A stretch of 64,000 bases of DNA from Vitis vinifera (Eukaryota > Streptophyta > Magnoliopsida > Vitales > Vitaceae): assembly GCF_030704535.1 (NCBI RefSeq), contig NC_081815.1:3668501-3732500 (forward strand), in the 5' to 3' direction. The position numbers and the translations under genes were made by a program. Of this stretch, positions 44,601 through 54,965 are shown piece after piece. The notes under the pieces were generated by a model. That model was not told the DNA's origin and did not search any database. It saw nothing but the letters and a program-made list of their open reading frames with translations. The stretch's first letter is position 1. Each line of letters begins with the position of its first letter.

Positions 44601-47600
44601 TGGATTCCTGCAAACATAGTTTCCCAATGCCTGCTAGGTTTGTAATGATTTGTAAAGTTTGAGTGGGCTAAAATATAGGCTTACTTGTTCTTTTTGTTTA
44701 CTCTGTTAAAAATATTTATGCAAGATGTGTCATTGGCATCCAGTTTTTCTTAGGTTGTTCTCTGTTATGTTCCATTAAAAGATTGTTTGTCAGGTCAGAT
44801 CACTTCATGAAGCCTGTGATGTAACTCAAAACTCTGGAAGACAAAATTTGAAATTTATTGATCCATAGTTGCATTTGGCAACTTCAGACATGTGTAGTGC
44901 TCTGTGTTTATCTTATATATAATCGGTATCTAGAGATTCATGCTTGTTGGTCTTTGCTTCCAGGTTGTACCACTCTTAATGAAAGCTATCGGATGGCAAG
45001 GTGGAAGCATACTAGCTCTTGAAACACTGAAACGTGTTGTGGTTGCTGGAAATCGAGCTAGGGATGCACTTGTTGCCCAAGGGCTTAAGTGAGTGGCTTT
45101 TATAGTATAGATAACATATTCTGAGTTTTTTATGTTTTTATTGGGGTGTGGTTTTCAATTTGCAAATCCATGTCCAGGTGCATGTCATAACATGTATTTG
45201 GACACACAAGCAAACATAAACCTACTTGGCATGCTCATTGATTTTATTCATATTCTTCCTAATACTAAAATTTTTTGAATGGGATAGTTATTTTGTAGTC
45301 TTAAAGACATAGTTTGGCTTAGGGTTAATTTCACTCACCTCCCGTAAGGTTTGAGCTAAATACAACTGGCCCCCATTGGTTTGAAAATTCATCAAATACC
45401 TCCCTTTATTTTGAATTAGAGGGGAGGTGAGTGAAAATCTCAAATGAGAAGGATAGGAGAGGCATTTGATGAAATTTCAAACCAATGGATACTAGGTGTA
45501 TTTAGCCAAAACTTTAGGGGAGGTCAATGAATTTAACCCTTTAGCTTATTTTTAGGTCAAATTGGGCTAAGTGAACATTGAGAAAGTAGGATCAAATACT
45601 TCAAATAATTTAACTGCATTCTGGATTGAAAACTGTGGTGCACTCTCCTATAATTGCTACAAAGCATTAAACCTGAAACTTGCAAATATTGGAATACCCT
45701 TGCTAATTTAGCTCAATTCCTGAAGTTCTGGGTAAATATTAACATCTTGTTAAGGGGCTCTTCTCCTATCAACTCGATGATACAAAAAATTGTTTGATAT
45801 ATTAAATACAATAGGTTTATGCTTGTTATGAGGCAAGATTGGGCATTTGAATTGTGATCATCTGCTCCATTATGGTCAATAGCTATGTTGCATGAATTCA
45901 GACACGTGGTAGGTGTGGGTGTTTCAAGCGCTTGCTAATTGAATATAAAGAGAGAACCTTATCAAGGATCTCTTTTGGACTTAGATGGGTGGGTGCACAA
46001 TGTTATTGACCAATTAGCACTTGGAAATGATTTGGTACATTCTGCTTTCCTTGTATATCATTTTTTTTTCATATTTAAAGAGAGTTTTGATGTATTTGGA
46101 GGATAAAATTTAGGCACTTGTATAATACCCAAAGAAAAAATCAATCCTCCTTGTCAACTGTGTCTCTATTGTTAACGATTTTTTTTTCGATGCAAATTTT
46201 GTGGATCATGCAGGGTTGGCCTCGTGGAAGTACTCCTTGGCCTTCTTGATTGGAGGGCTGGAGGGAGGAATGGACTTTGCACTCAGATGAAGTGGAACGA
46301 GTCTGAAGCATCCATTGGACGGGTGCTTGCTATTGAGGTTAGAGTTTTGTTTATAATTATAAATCTGACCTAGACTTTGCAATTTCCTTTCGTAGGGCCT
46401 GTTAATTAGATGCTTCTCTGAGTGTGAACTCTGAACTAAATTCCCATTTTTCTGTAAGAATTCTGATCTAGTGTAGTTCCCCTTCATTTTCTATTCTTTA
46501 TTTCATTTAATTACATAACCATTCCCATGAGTTTTATATTCACCTTAAAAAATTTCCATTCCGGTTCCTTAAATGTGAAGATGGGTTCTCAAAAGAGTGT
46601 TGTATCTATTTATCTTAAACACAGGTGGCTGTTATAATCTTTTTCTTGTTCAATTGTCCTATACTCCTATTTAAACATATCATAAGCAAGTTTTCACTCT
46701 TTTAACTGCTGTTATGAACCAAGTGTTACATATTTCCTAATTTTATTTAGGTATTTCTATTAGGAAGGGAATAATATGCATTCCATCCATTGACTACCTT
46801 ATTACTGGCTTACCCAATGTCAGTTTGTGATGAATCACTTCTCTTGTTAAGCAGCTCTAGCTTACAGGAAACTCTTAGGTCCCCATAAAAGCTCAATCTT
46901 TCTCCCAAGTGTTCGAAAAGCTCTCTATTGATGGTGTATTCACAGTATTCACATATGAATATGATGAAAATTTACTTGGAAATTGGTTTGTTTGCTCCTT
47001 TATTAATTAGTTTAGTTCAATATGCATTCTCATACCCCTTTCAAGCAAGATCTTCACTTGTTTTACTGCTTGAGTTTTCTAATTATATTATTATTACAGG
47101 TCTTGCATGCATTCGCAACTGAAGGGGCCCATTGTTCTAAAGTGCGTGACATATTGAGTGCCTCTGATGTAAGTCTTGACACATTTGTTTCTTCCATACT
47201 ATTCATTCACTTAGTTTCAAGTCTTGACTGGTTAGTGCCTGTTGTCTATCTTTTCCAAAACTTACCTATTGTACAATCAGGGGAGTTGATTGCATATAAT
47301 TTTTCATTGTTAAGATGAGAGTAAAAGACAGGACACATCTAAATAGAACTGAAAGCAAAAAAATTTGATTCATGTGCCTAACCTAGTTGGAATATCAAAC
47401 TTTGTTGCATCAAGTTTTATACTGGTTTTGGCCTGAATATGAGAATCCATTTCTCAATACCCAGGTTTTCTATTTGTTTGAGGGTTATCTCTATTAATTT
47501 GATTAGTTGCATAAAAATTAGAAAAGACCTGCTGTAAGTATTGCCACTTATCAAACTTCTCATTTCTCTTGAATCAAAACACCTGGTTTTTATTGCCTCC

Positions 47601-47923
47601 ACAAATTATTATTAGCTACTCTTCAGAAAATCCCGACTTTGTGACAAGTGGAGGTTGAAGTGCTGATCTTTTGAAACCTGCCCAAAAATTTGTGACCAAA
47701 TTCCTCATCTTTGCTGGATTTGCAGGTTTGGAGTGCCTATAAAGACCAGAAGCATGATCTATTCCTTCCTTCTAATGCTCAATCTGCTGCTGCTGGAATT
47801 GCTGGTCTTATTGAGAATTCATCATCCAGACTCACTTACGCCCTCACAGCTCCTCCTCCGCAGCCTGCTTCCTCAAGACTTCCTACCTCAACTACATATG
47901 ACACTAATGGAAAGCACGATTAG
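23622..47923 (+). CDS. GRV2: GRV2/KAM2, plant RME-8 (DNAJC13) homologue, endosomal J-domain protein
   Basis: 22 exons: 23622-24095, 25371-25604, 25813-25900, 26045-26253, 30260-30361, 30437-30499, 30635-32905, 34078-34440, 35095-35235, 37934-38326, 38447-38941, 39548-39771, 39879-40223, 40613-40907, 41751-42209, 42283-42628, 42708-43051, 43135-43602, 44964-45088, 46214-46337, 47100-47168 and 47726-47923 (TAG). The 2609 codons match the ~2550-residue family. Features: N-terminal PH-like region ([18 protein letters not shown]), IWN-type repeats near residues 951, 1430, 1900 and 2230, a GYF-like domain near 1200-1255, and a J domain near 1574-1611 with HPD at 1589-1591. RME-8 proteins act on endosomes with Hsp70. 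In Arabidopsis GRV2/KAM2 is needed for vacuolar trafficking and shoot gravitropism. No frameshift or stop was found, so the gene looks intact. An upstream ORF overlaps the start. Confidence 0.95.
24105..24205 (-). mobile_element. Tiny 5'-truncated LINE insertion with 20 bp target-site duplication
   Basis: A 61 bp insert (24125-24185) reads on the minus strand as a LINE 3' end (CTTGTGTACTCTTGAG...) with an A tail. It is flanked by ACTTTTCTTAGATTAATCAT (24105-24124) and ACTTTTCTTGGATTAATCAT (24186-24205), 19 of 20 identical. It lies 9 bases inside GRV2 intron 1, just after the donor site. Confidence 0.85.
27071..28150 (-). mobile_element. LINE 3' fragment in GRV2 intron 4
   Basis: On the minus strand an open stretch at 27490-27684 encodes a zf-RVT-like region ([20 protein letters not shown]...). 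This is the C-terminus of a plant L1-type reverse transcriptase polyprotein. A 3' tail (CTTGTGTACTTTAGGG) and an A-run at 27071-27083 follow. The upstream frame (to about 28150) is broken by stops. It is a dead fragment. Confidence 0.75.
28290..28520 (+). mobile_element. LINE 3' end, plus strand, GRV2 intron 4
   Basis: It contains the LINE 3' tail motif CTTGTGTACTTTGGTGTACC followed by an A-rich end (28503-28517). There is no coding part. Confidence 0.5.
28560..29990 (+). mobile_element. LINE reverse transcriptase C-terminal remnant, plus strand, GRV2 intron 4
   Basis: Broken frames read [19 protein letters not shown] (28770-28830 region), a VRFWHG...[12 protein letters not shown] segment (about 29010-29080), and a zf-RVT-like [10 protein letters not shown] (about 29360-29390). 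These are in the order of a plant L1 RT C-terminus. Stops and shifts make it non-functional. Confidence 0.65.
36388..36640 (-). mobile_element. Retroelement 3' end in GRV2 intron 9, next to a MITE end
   Basis: A poly-T run (36437-36449) followed by GATAGACAAAGGTAG looks like the reversed 3' tail of a LINE. Just before it, GACCCTGTTTGGTAACTG (36388-36405) resembles a common hAT MITE terminus. No domain was read. Confidence 0.4.
37258..37530 (-). mobile_element. Poly(A)-tailed retroelement 3' fragment in GRV2 intron 9
   Basis: A T-rich run at 37258-37281 precedes sequence that on the minus strand ends ...TACAATGCTTCTCTTAT plus a long A tail. This is typical of LINE-type 3' ends. Only short open reading is visible. 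Confidence 0.45.
37807..37876. repeat. 35 bp tandem duplication upstream of GRV2 exon 10
   Basis: AGGTTTCATTTGAGTAGGCC plus 15 bases occurs at 37807-37841 and again at 37842-37876 with one mismatch. The pair ends 57 bases before the exon at 37934. Confidence 0.9.
45313..45548. mobile_element. Fold-back MITE with 9 bp target-site duplication (MULE-type), GRV2 intron 19
   Basis: The 218 bp element 45322-45539 begins GGGTTAATTTCACTCACCTC and ends with the inverted match of GGGTTAAATTCATTGACCTC. The arms pair far inwards (CCATTGGTTTGAAA...TTCATCAAAT occurs in both). Flanks TTTGGCTTA (45313-45321) and TTTAGCTTA (45540-45548) are 8 of 9 identical, a Mutator-size duplication. Non-coding. Confidence 0.8.
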
Positions 47924-48584
47924 TAATCCATGATCAAGCTATTGTTAAAGCTTTCATACTTGATGCATCTGTATAGCGTACTGTACAGTATTCTGCTTTT
48001 TCTCCGGTCTTTCTCTTTCCAATTTTCTCACAGAAAATTCAAAGGATAAAATCAGTCTTTCCCTGTAAAGAAAACCTCTAAAACATTTGTATATTTAAGT
48101 CGGTCTATTGCCCAATTTGTTATCAATAGGTGAGGTGATTTTGTATGAATTCATATGAGTAATTTCTATTTTTTGAGTTGACTTGTATGCTTCTCTTTTG
48201 AGCATATGAGCAATTTCTATGTTGGGTGCTTTGTTGCCTTTACTTTTTCTGGAAGACCATTCCATTTGTTCCCATGCAAAAAGATTTAAGGGATGAGGTA
48301 CTTCCCTCCTACCAATCCCATATTTCCAATAATTTACTAAAATTTGAAGTTTTTTATATTGTAAAATTGGATAAAATAAAGAGAAGAATTTAGAGAAAAA
48401 TGCAAAGAAAGATGAATTTTAAATTTAATATTATTCTATTAGCCATGATGAAGTCTTAATGATAATGATTATGATAAATATTTTTATAATATCGGCATAT
48501 GAAAGATTTAATATAAAGAATGGTGATAATCATAAATTTTTTAACATATTTATCACTCTTCTTGGATGGCAATCATTTCTAAAA
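47924..48584. other. GRV2 3' flank
   Basis: Probable 3'UTR to about 48130, then AT-rich sequence up to the large mobile element. No gene seen. Confidence 0.5.
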
Positions 48585-48593
48585 TATACATTA
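48585..48593. repeat. Left 9 bp target-site duplication of the large MULE
   Basis: TATACATTA directly precedes the left terminus. An identical copy follows the right terminus at 60330-60338. Confidence 0.9.
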
Positions 48594-48770
48594 GGGAGAA
48601 TTGTGTTTTGGGCCCAGCTGGGCCCAAAAATTAACAAATGGTCCATCTATGTTACAGAATTAATAGAAAGGCTATGAGATTTTGAGTGACCTATATACCC
48701 TTCTAATTTTCAAGTCAGATTGCTGTAAATTAAAAGGGAGAATTGTGTTAAATGTGAAATGCCATGTCAC
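48594..48770 (+). repeat. Left terminal repeat of the MULE
   Basis: The first 70 bp form the TIR. The full 177 bp match an internal copy at 51003-51180 with six mismatches and one indel. The first 14 bases recur 142 bp inward (48736-48749). A perfect 24 bp palindrome is at 48606-48629. Confidence 0.9.
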
Positions 48771-48824
48771 CTTCCCTTCTATCAGTACTCTCGATGAAAC
48801 CTCTGAACTGAGCAGAGCTTATCA

Positions 48825-49890
48825 ATGGCGTCCCAAATGGCGATCCTCTCCAGAGCCCGTAAAACCCTCCTCAAAACCCTAAACCACCACAACAATCCCT
48901 TTAAAGCTTCCATTTCCACCTTCACATTCCTCTCCCTGGAAGCCCAACTCGCCGAGCCCAGCCTTCCCCCGCCATCTCCCATTCCACTTCCTCCCAACCC
49001 CGCCTCAGGGAGCCCGCTCTACAAGTATTTTTTATGGATGGATCTTTACTTTATTTATATCAGGATGATGCAGACAGGAAAAGAATCTATGCCTGATGAT
49101 GAGTCATATGAATTGGTTGTTGGTATGCTGTTTTTGACAGACCAGATTGATGCTGCCTTGAGATATGTTGATTTGACTTTGAAATCTGGTTATATGTTGT
49201 CAATGAGGGTTTTTGCTGAGTGTGTGAGAAGTTGTGTTAACAAAGGCAGGCTGGATGCTTTGGTGTCTATTATAGAGAGGTGCAAGGTACATGACTAATT
49301 AGAATTTTTTTCTAGATCATCTGTGTTAGGAGGAACACTTTCTGGTTATGTTTCTGTTTCCGACCTCGCTTCTCTGGAGTGTGTACCAGACAATGGATCA
49401 AAATAAAGCTCTTTCTCCCTCCTGGAACATGTGCATCTTCATTGCAGATATTGCGATGTAATAGGATAATAGCAAGTTAGCTTTTTATGCCCTGTAATTC
49501 ATAGCCAGATGGATTGCTCGGGGTGAGAATGCAAGGGGTCATGTTCTACTCTCTGTGGATGAGGGGCTTGTTGTATCAGCACTTGGAACTGCTGGTAAGA
49601 CTTACAGTTCTACTCTTGTAGATGCATCATGGGCGATCCTACGAGATCATTGCGTCAAAAGAAGGCACCTCAACCAGAATCTTATCTTGCAAAAATATAT
49701 GCCGATGCAGCATTGGGGAATTTGCAGAGAGCATTCAGCTCTCTGCATGAGTTTGAAACCGCTTATAGGAACTCCCCCAAAGAAGCAGAAGAGGATATAT
49801 TCTCACCTTTTACATCTTTACATCCTTTGGTAATGGCAAGCTCCAGGAAGGGTTTTGAAACTTTGGACACGATTTGTCTTCTTATCTGTA
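48825..49890 (+). pseudogene. Captured fragment of a mitochondrial PPR/TPR-like gene (At1g26460 type)
   Basis: The ATG at 48825 opens an N-terminus with mitochondrial-presequence character (MASQMAILSRARKTLLKTLN). At about 49020 the sequence jumps to a later part (KESMPDDESYELVVGM), suggesting an internal deletion. Exon 1 ends at 49286 (AAG|GTACATG) and exon 2 starts at 49390, in phase. Exon 2 has in-frame stops at 49459 (TAA), 49462 (TAG) and 49495 (TAA), and a one-base deletion near 49643. Beyond that LRQKKAPQPESYLAKIYADA and GNLQRAFSSLHEFE continue to about 49890. The rest of the gene is absent. The fragment lies just inside the left MULE terminus. It is non-functional as a PPR protein. The homologue assignment is from memory of the family and should be checked by search. 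Confidence 0.75.
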
Positions 49891-50539
49891 AAAGTTTCTG
49901 TTCTCACAATTCATTTACTATAGTTGGTTGATTTTCCATAAAGTGATACTGAAATCTGATTAGGTTGTAGTTTGTTTTTACTTTTATTGTTTTTAGTCGT
50001 TTAGGTTGAATTTAGATCGCGAAAAGTAGGAGGGAAACTCAATTGGGAGAAAAAATGGAAAAGGAAGAAAAAAAAGCTTAAACTTCTCTAGCATACTTTT
50101 CCAATATTATTCTTCTTTTCTATAGAGAATAAAGAATTTAAGAATGTATAAGTTCTTAAATAATTTTCATTATATTTCAATTGTCATCAATTTTCTATGG
50201 AAAACGAGACTATTGTTTTTTCTTTCCCATAGCACTTTCCATGATCTGAACAAAGTCTTAATGAATCTGAAACTGGAACATAAAAAATATACACTTACCT
50301 TTATTTGTCAAAAAACAAACAGGCACACATATACATGAAACCCCTTCTCGTCCTTTATCAATTTTTTTTTTTTATAGGCAAAGAGGAAAATATTACCAGT
50401 GGTTATGTTTTGTTGAGTAATAGATTTGAAATTATGCAAATCATGCATTATTGGATTTTATTTCTTTCCATGCTTTAATTTTCTGTCTAGTCCACCATAT
50501 TATTGACTTAGTGAGTAGCTCTCAATGGTAAAGATTCAT

Positions 50540-51000
50540 GGAAGAGCATCAATCAGGGGTGGGATGAGTTCATGAGGTTCATTTCCTTCTCTTTGGGTGA
50601 TTGGCGAAGAGTTAGGTTTTGTCATGATATATGGTGTGGGGAGTTGCTGCTGCATGTCAGATTTCCTGAGTTGTTTTCCATTGCTGTGGACAGAGAGGTT
50701 TTGGTTGAGTTATTAGGGCTTTTTGAGAGGTGGGGCTTTTTGAAATTTGATGTTTGTGAGTGATGTCCAGGGCGTTAGGTTTGGCAAGGGATACTTTGGA
50801 AGCTATTAACATCTTTATTTCATACAGGAAGATGAGATATTTTGCGATGTAAGGTTGTAATAAGATGGAATTTTCAATGAAATCTTACCATGTGCTAATG
50901 ACTGGAGAGGAAGTTGTTTTCCCAACTAAAGATTTATGGTTGTTTCTTTGTGTGGACAGCTATGTGGAAGAGAATTTTGACTCTAGACCATTTTTAATAA
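50540..51000 (+). mobile_element. LINE reverse transcriptase C-terminal remnant inside the MULE
   Basis: It reads LGDWRRVRFCHDIWCGELLL (about 50590-50650) and, after breaks, KSYHVLMTGEEVVFPTKDLW (about 50880-50940). This is the order seen between RT and zf-RVT in plant L1 elements. It ends at the internal copy of the MULE terminus. Confidence 0.6.
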
Positions 51001-51002
51001 TC

Positions 51003-51180
51003 GGGAGAATTGTGTTTTGGGCCCAGCTGGGCCCAAAAATTAACTAATGGTCCATATATGTTATAGAATTTATAGAAAGGCTATGAGATATTGAGTGACC
51101 TATATACCCTTCTAATTTTCCAAGTCAGATTGTTGTAAATTAAAAGGGAGAATTGTGTTAAATGTGAAATGCCATGTCAC
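51003..51180 (+). repeat. Internal second copy of the MULE left terminus
   Basis: 178 bp nearly identical to 48594-48770, in the same orientation. Its left flank (TTAATAATC) does not match the 9 bp duplication, so it is not an independent insertion end with the right TIR. Confidence 0.9.
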
Positions 51181-51631
51181 TTGACTGCGAAAAGGGTCAC
51201 CACCCTCCTACCCCTTTATCTCTCTCCGTAAACACCATGATCAAAGACGATGGCCATTGTGAATGTCCCCCAATCGATTTATTCGGCAAGCGAGGGTTGT
51301 AAGCAAGTCAGAAATTAGAAAACCCTTGCATCTATTTTATCATCATCATCATTTCAAAATCCAAATGACGGTGGGTGTAAATTATTTTCTCTCACATTTT
51401 GATTTGATCATATCCATCTCGGGTCATAGCAATGAAGCATGAGGTAAGTAAATTGAAGAAACTTACAGTGAATATTTTCGAAAAGATCTCCTATTAAATG
51501 GCATTTCACCTGTTTGAAAATTCTTCACTTTATAATCTGGTTGTTGGCTTTATAGTGTAGGCAATAAATGGGTATGGTGGAGACGGTGAGCTGTGGGGAT
51601 TAGTTAGCGCACTTATGATGAATAGGAAAGT

Positions 51632-53546
51632 AAATTGGGTTTCATTTTCCCCCTTTTCAGTCAGCCATGACATTGGGATGTGGTTAACCCGGTCATATGC
51701 ACTCTTTAAGTTGTAGGTAGGTCAAATTCCTGCAACTGTACAAGGCATTTACACCAACTGTACAAGGCATGTACACCAACTGTACAAGGGTATACAAGGG
51801 TGTGTATCTTAAGGGATTTCGAGTGATTTTTAAGAACTTGCTCATTTACTTTTTCCAATCGTGGGGGACATTCCTCACACTTATTGGTTGACAACATACT
51901 CATTGCATGCATTTTATTTGATATCTACCATGTTAATTGATTGTTTTAGCTCCCCCACATTACTTATGTGTAGGAACCGAAACGAGGGTTAAGTTTTTCC
52001 ACCTTTTCCCTCATCCACGAGAATGGAAACATTGTTGCCCCACCCATATGCACTTGTTCGGTCGTCCCTTCGGTGGATTGCATAACTGTACAAGCCATTT
52101 ACACTAACTGTACAACCCAAATGTGCTAACTGTACAAGTGTGTACAACCCTACCTATATTGAAGGATTTCAACTTTTTTTGAAAACAATCGTTGCTCATT
52201 TCCTTCTTCTTTTTACTAGGGGGACATCCCTCACATTCATTCCTCATTTCCCTTCGTACACATTCAAATGCCTTGTGGTAGCCCACTTATGTTGCATAGG
52301 AACCTAAATTGGGTTTCATTTGCACCATTTTCACTCACCCATATCTTTGGAATGTGGTTATCCCGGTCATATGCGCTCCTTTAGTTGCATTTATGTGCAA
52401 TTGCTCCAAGTGTACAAGGCCTTTACACAAAGTGTACAAGGCCAATGTACTAAATGTACAAGGGTGTACAAGGGTGTGTACCTTAAGGTAATTCAAGTGA
52501 TTTTGAAGAACTTAGTCATCAACATTTTCCACTCATCGTGAACATTCCTCACACATATCGGTTGACAACACACTCCTTCCACGTATATTATTTGATATCT
52601 ACCATGTTAGTTCATTGTTTTAGCTCCCCCACATTACTTATGCGTAGGAACCGAAACGAGGGTTAAGTTTTTCCACCTTTTCCCTCATCCACGAGAATGG
52701 AAACATTGTTGCCCCACCCATATGCACTTGTTCGGTCGTCCCTTCGGTGGATTGCATAACTGTACAAGCCATTTACACTAACTGTACAACTCAAATGTGC
52801 TAACTGTACAAGTGTGTACGACCCTACCTATATTGAAGGATTTCAACTTTTTTTGAAAACAATCGTTGCTCATTTCCTTCTTCTTTTTACTAGGGGGACA
52901 TCCCTCACATTCATTCCTCATTTCCCTTCGTACACATTCAAATGCCTTGTGGTAGCCCACTTATGTTGCATAGGAACCTAAATTGGGTTTCATTTGCACC
53001 ATTTTCACTCACCCATATCTTTGGAATGTGGTTAACCCGGCCATATGCGCTCCTTTAGTTGCATTTATGTGCAATTGCTTCAAGTGTACAAGGCCTTTAC
53101 ACAAAGTGTACAAGGCCAATGTACTAAATGTACAAGGGTGTACAAGGGTGTACAAGGGTGTGTACCTTAAGGTAATTCAAGTGATTTTGAAGAACTTAGT
53201 CATCAACATTTTCCACTCATCGTGAACATTCCTCACACATATCGGTTGACAACACACTCCTTCCACGTATATTGTTTGATATCTACCATGTTAGTTCATT
53301 GTTTTAGCTCCCCCACATTACTTATGCGTAGGAACCGAAACGAGGGTTAAGTTTTTCCACATTTTCCCTCATCCACGAGAATGGAAACATTGTTGCCCCA
53401 CCCATATGCACTTGTTCGGTTGTCCCTTCGGTGGATTGCATAACTGTACAAGTCATTTACACTAACTGTACAACCCAAATGTGCTAACTGTACAAGTGTG
53501 TACAACCCTACCTACATTGAAGGATTACAACTTTTTTTGAAAAAAT
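51632..53546 (+). repeat. 674 bp higher-order tandem repeat with TGTACAAG sub-repeats
   Basis: Units start at 51632, 52306 and 52980 (AAATTGGGTTTCATTT). The last is truncated at about 53546. Units 2 and 3 are nearly identical and unit 1 is more diverged. Each unit is itself a dimer of two diverged ~340 bp halves. Both halves carry ACTTATG..TAGGAACC, CATATGC and a cluster of TGTACAAG/TGTACAAC motifs. Unit 3 has one extra 10 bp TGTACAAGGG step. There is no coding potential; the short frames inside are periodic. Confidence 0.9.
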
Positions 53547-54804
53547 TCGTTGATGGTGGTGTTTACTTATTGTTGGTAAGTGTTATGACAAACAATTTCC
53601 GTCTCCTTCTATTCGCCTTGTTATCTTGGGTAACAACACATAATTTCAATAAGCCAGTTTGTTGCCTTTATGAAAAACTCTCATTTGATGTTGATGTGAG
53701 GACAAATTTCTTTAAGGTTTCTAATTCAACAGCTTCATGCAAAATCAGATAGTTAATTCACATTTTATGGCTTTAGAGGTTTATTTTCTCTTAATTTTCA
53801 TCCTTCCAATATTCTTAAATTATTAATATGTTGACTTTTTTTGTTTGTAAGACGGATTTATGACTCTGCATCAATGGAAAATTATGTGCACAGTATTGAG
53901 TGACGGATAATAGGAGAACTTAAACGAGTACATGAGGGTGTCGAATTGCACCTTTTCCTTTTCGTTTTTAGATGAAGCAAATAAATGATCTTTTATCATT
54001 GAACTAATTGTTTTTCCCTTTATGTGTGCAGGTGGGTAGATTCTTGAAGTGGGAGCTTTGTCACGATTAATACAAATACTTCAAAATAAGAGGCTTAACA
54101 TCAGATGAAAGATGAGAAGAGAAAAAACAGAGAAGTCTAAATGATCAAGATAGTTTATTTTATAGGAAGCCAATCTATGTTAAGAGTTGGATAATAAGAT
54201 ACCAACCTTCTTTTAAGTTTTTACATTGTAACTATTTTCATCAAATAGTTTCATATACGTTTCGGGACATGTAATTATGCATTTCATTCCAATTAAAATT
54301 CCAATGTATTGAACTTAAATTTTGGTTATTTCGCAGTTTGTCAGCACATGTTTCTTGTTTTTAAATTTTGTTTTTCCTCCGTTTATATTGGTTGTTGGAC
54401 AAATAATGGCTCATTCTCATTTCATGTCATTCTCCAAGTTTGCTGAAGAATTTCTTTACTTGATGATTTTATTAAGTCATTAAATACATTAATCATGTTT
54501 GTTAAGATAATTTCATAGCCCATATTTTTAATATTAAATTCATTTCATTAATTATTTGTTACCCGTTTCATACCCGTTTCACCAACATTATTTGTTAACT
54601 AACTATTTTAGTTCACCCGTACCCGATCGGAGCACGTTCGGCTTCTGAGAGTCCAACAGTTCACTTCAACCGGGAAGAGGATGCTTATGGATGCGTTATA
54701 TTGGTTTCTGCCAGAATCAGCGAGCAGTTCGCGACTGCAAACCTATATCCAGTCGCCCAGTATTTATTTCATGGACAGAGACCTGGCAGCACATACTTAG
54801 CCTC
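53547..54804. other. MULE internal sequence, unassigned
   Basis: Mixed AT-rich sequence with one short plus-strand frame at 53498-53752 that has no recognisable family. No other structure seen. Confidence 0.4.
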
Positions 54805-54965
54805 GACCGGTAGTCGACCGATCATCGTCCGGCCGTTGACCGGTCATAGACCGGTCTATGATAACCGGTCGACCGGTTGTTGCCCTTTCTGCTTGCTATG
54901 AATATCGTTGACCGGATGTCGACCGGTCGATGGTAACCGGTCGACCGGATCCATCCCCGGTCGAC
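54805..54965. repeat. Cluster of GACCGGTC / TCGACCGG palindromic motifs
   Basis: About ten copies of ACCGG/CCGGT-containing motifs lie in 160 bp, for example AACCGGTCGACCGGTTG (54861-54877) and AACCGGTCGACCGG (54935-54948). Many are self-complementary. The patch is GC-rich inside an AT-rich element and rich in CG dinucleotides. Confidence 0.8.

Noticed and set aside
51632..53546. Protein-coding gene in the repeated frames
   Set aside because: The short frames recur only because the DNA repeats every 674 bp, and they contain no domain or splice logic.
54805..54965. CRISPR array (regular short repeats)
   Set aside because: Motif spacing is irregular, there are no unique equal-length spacers, and the setting is a plant nuclear transposon.
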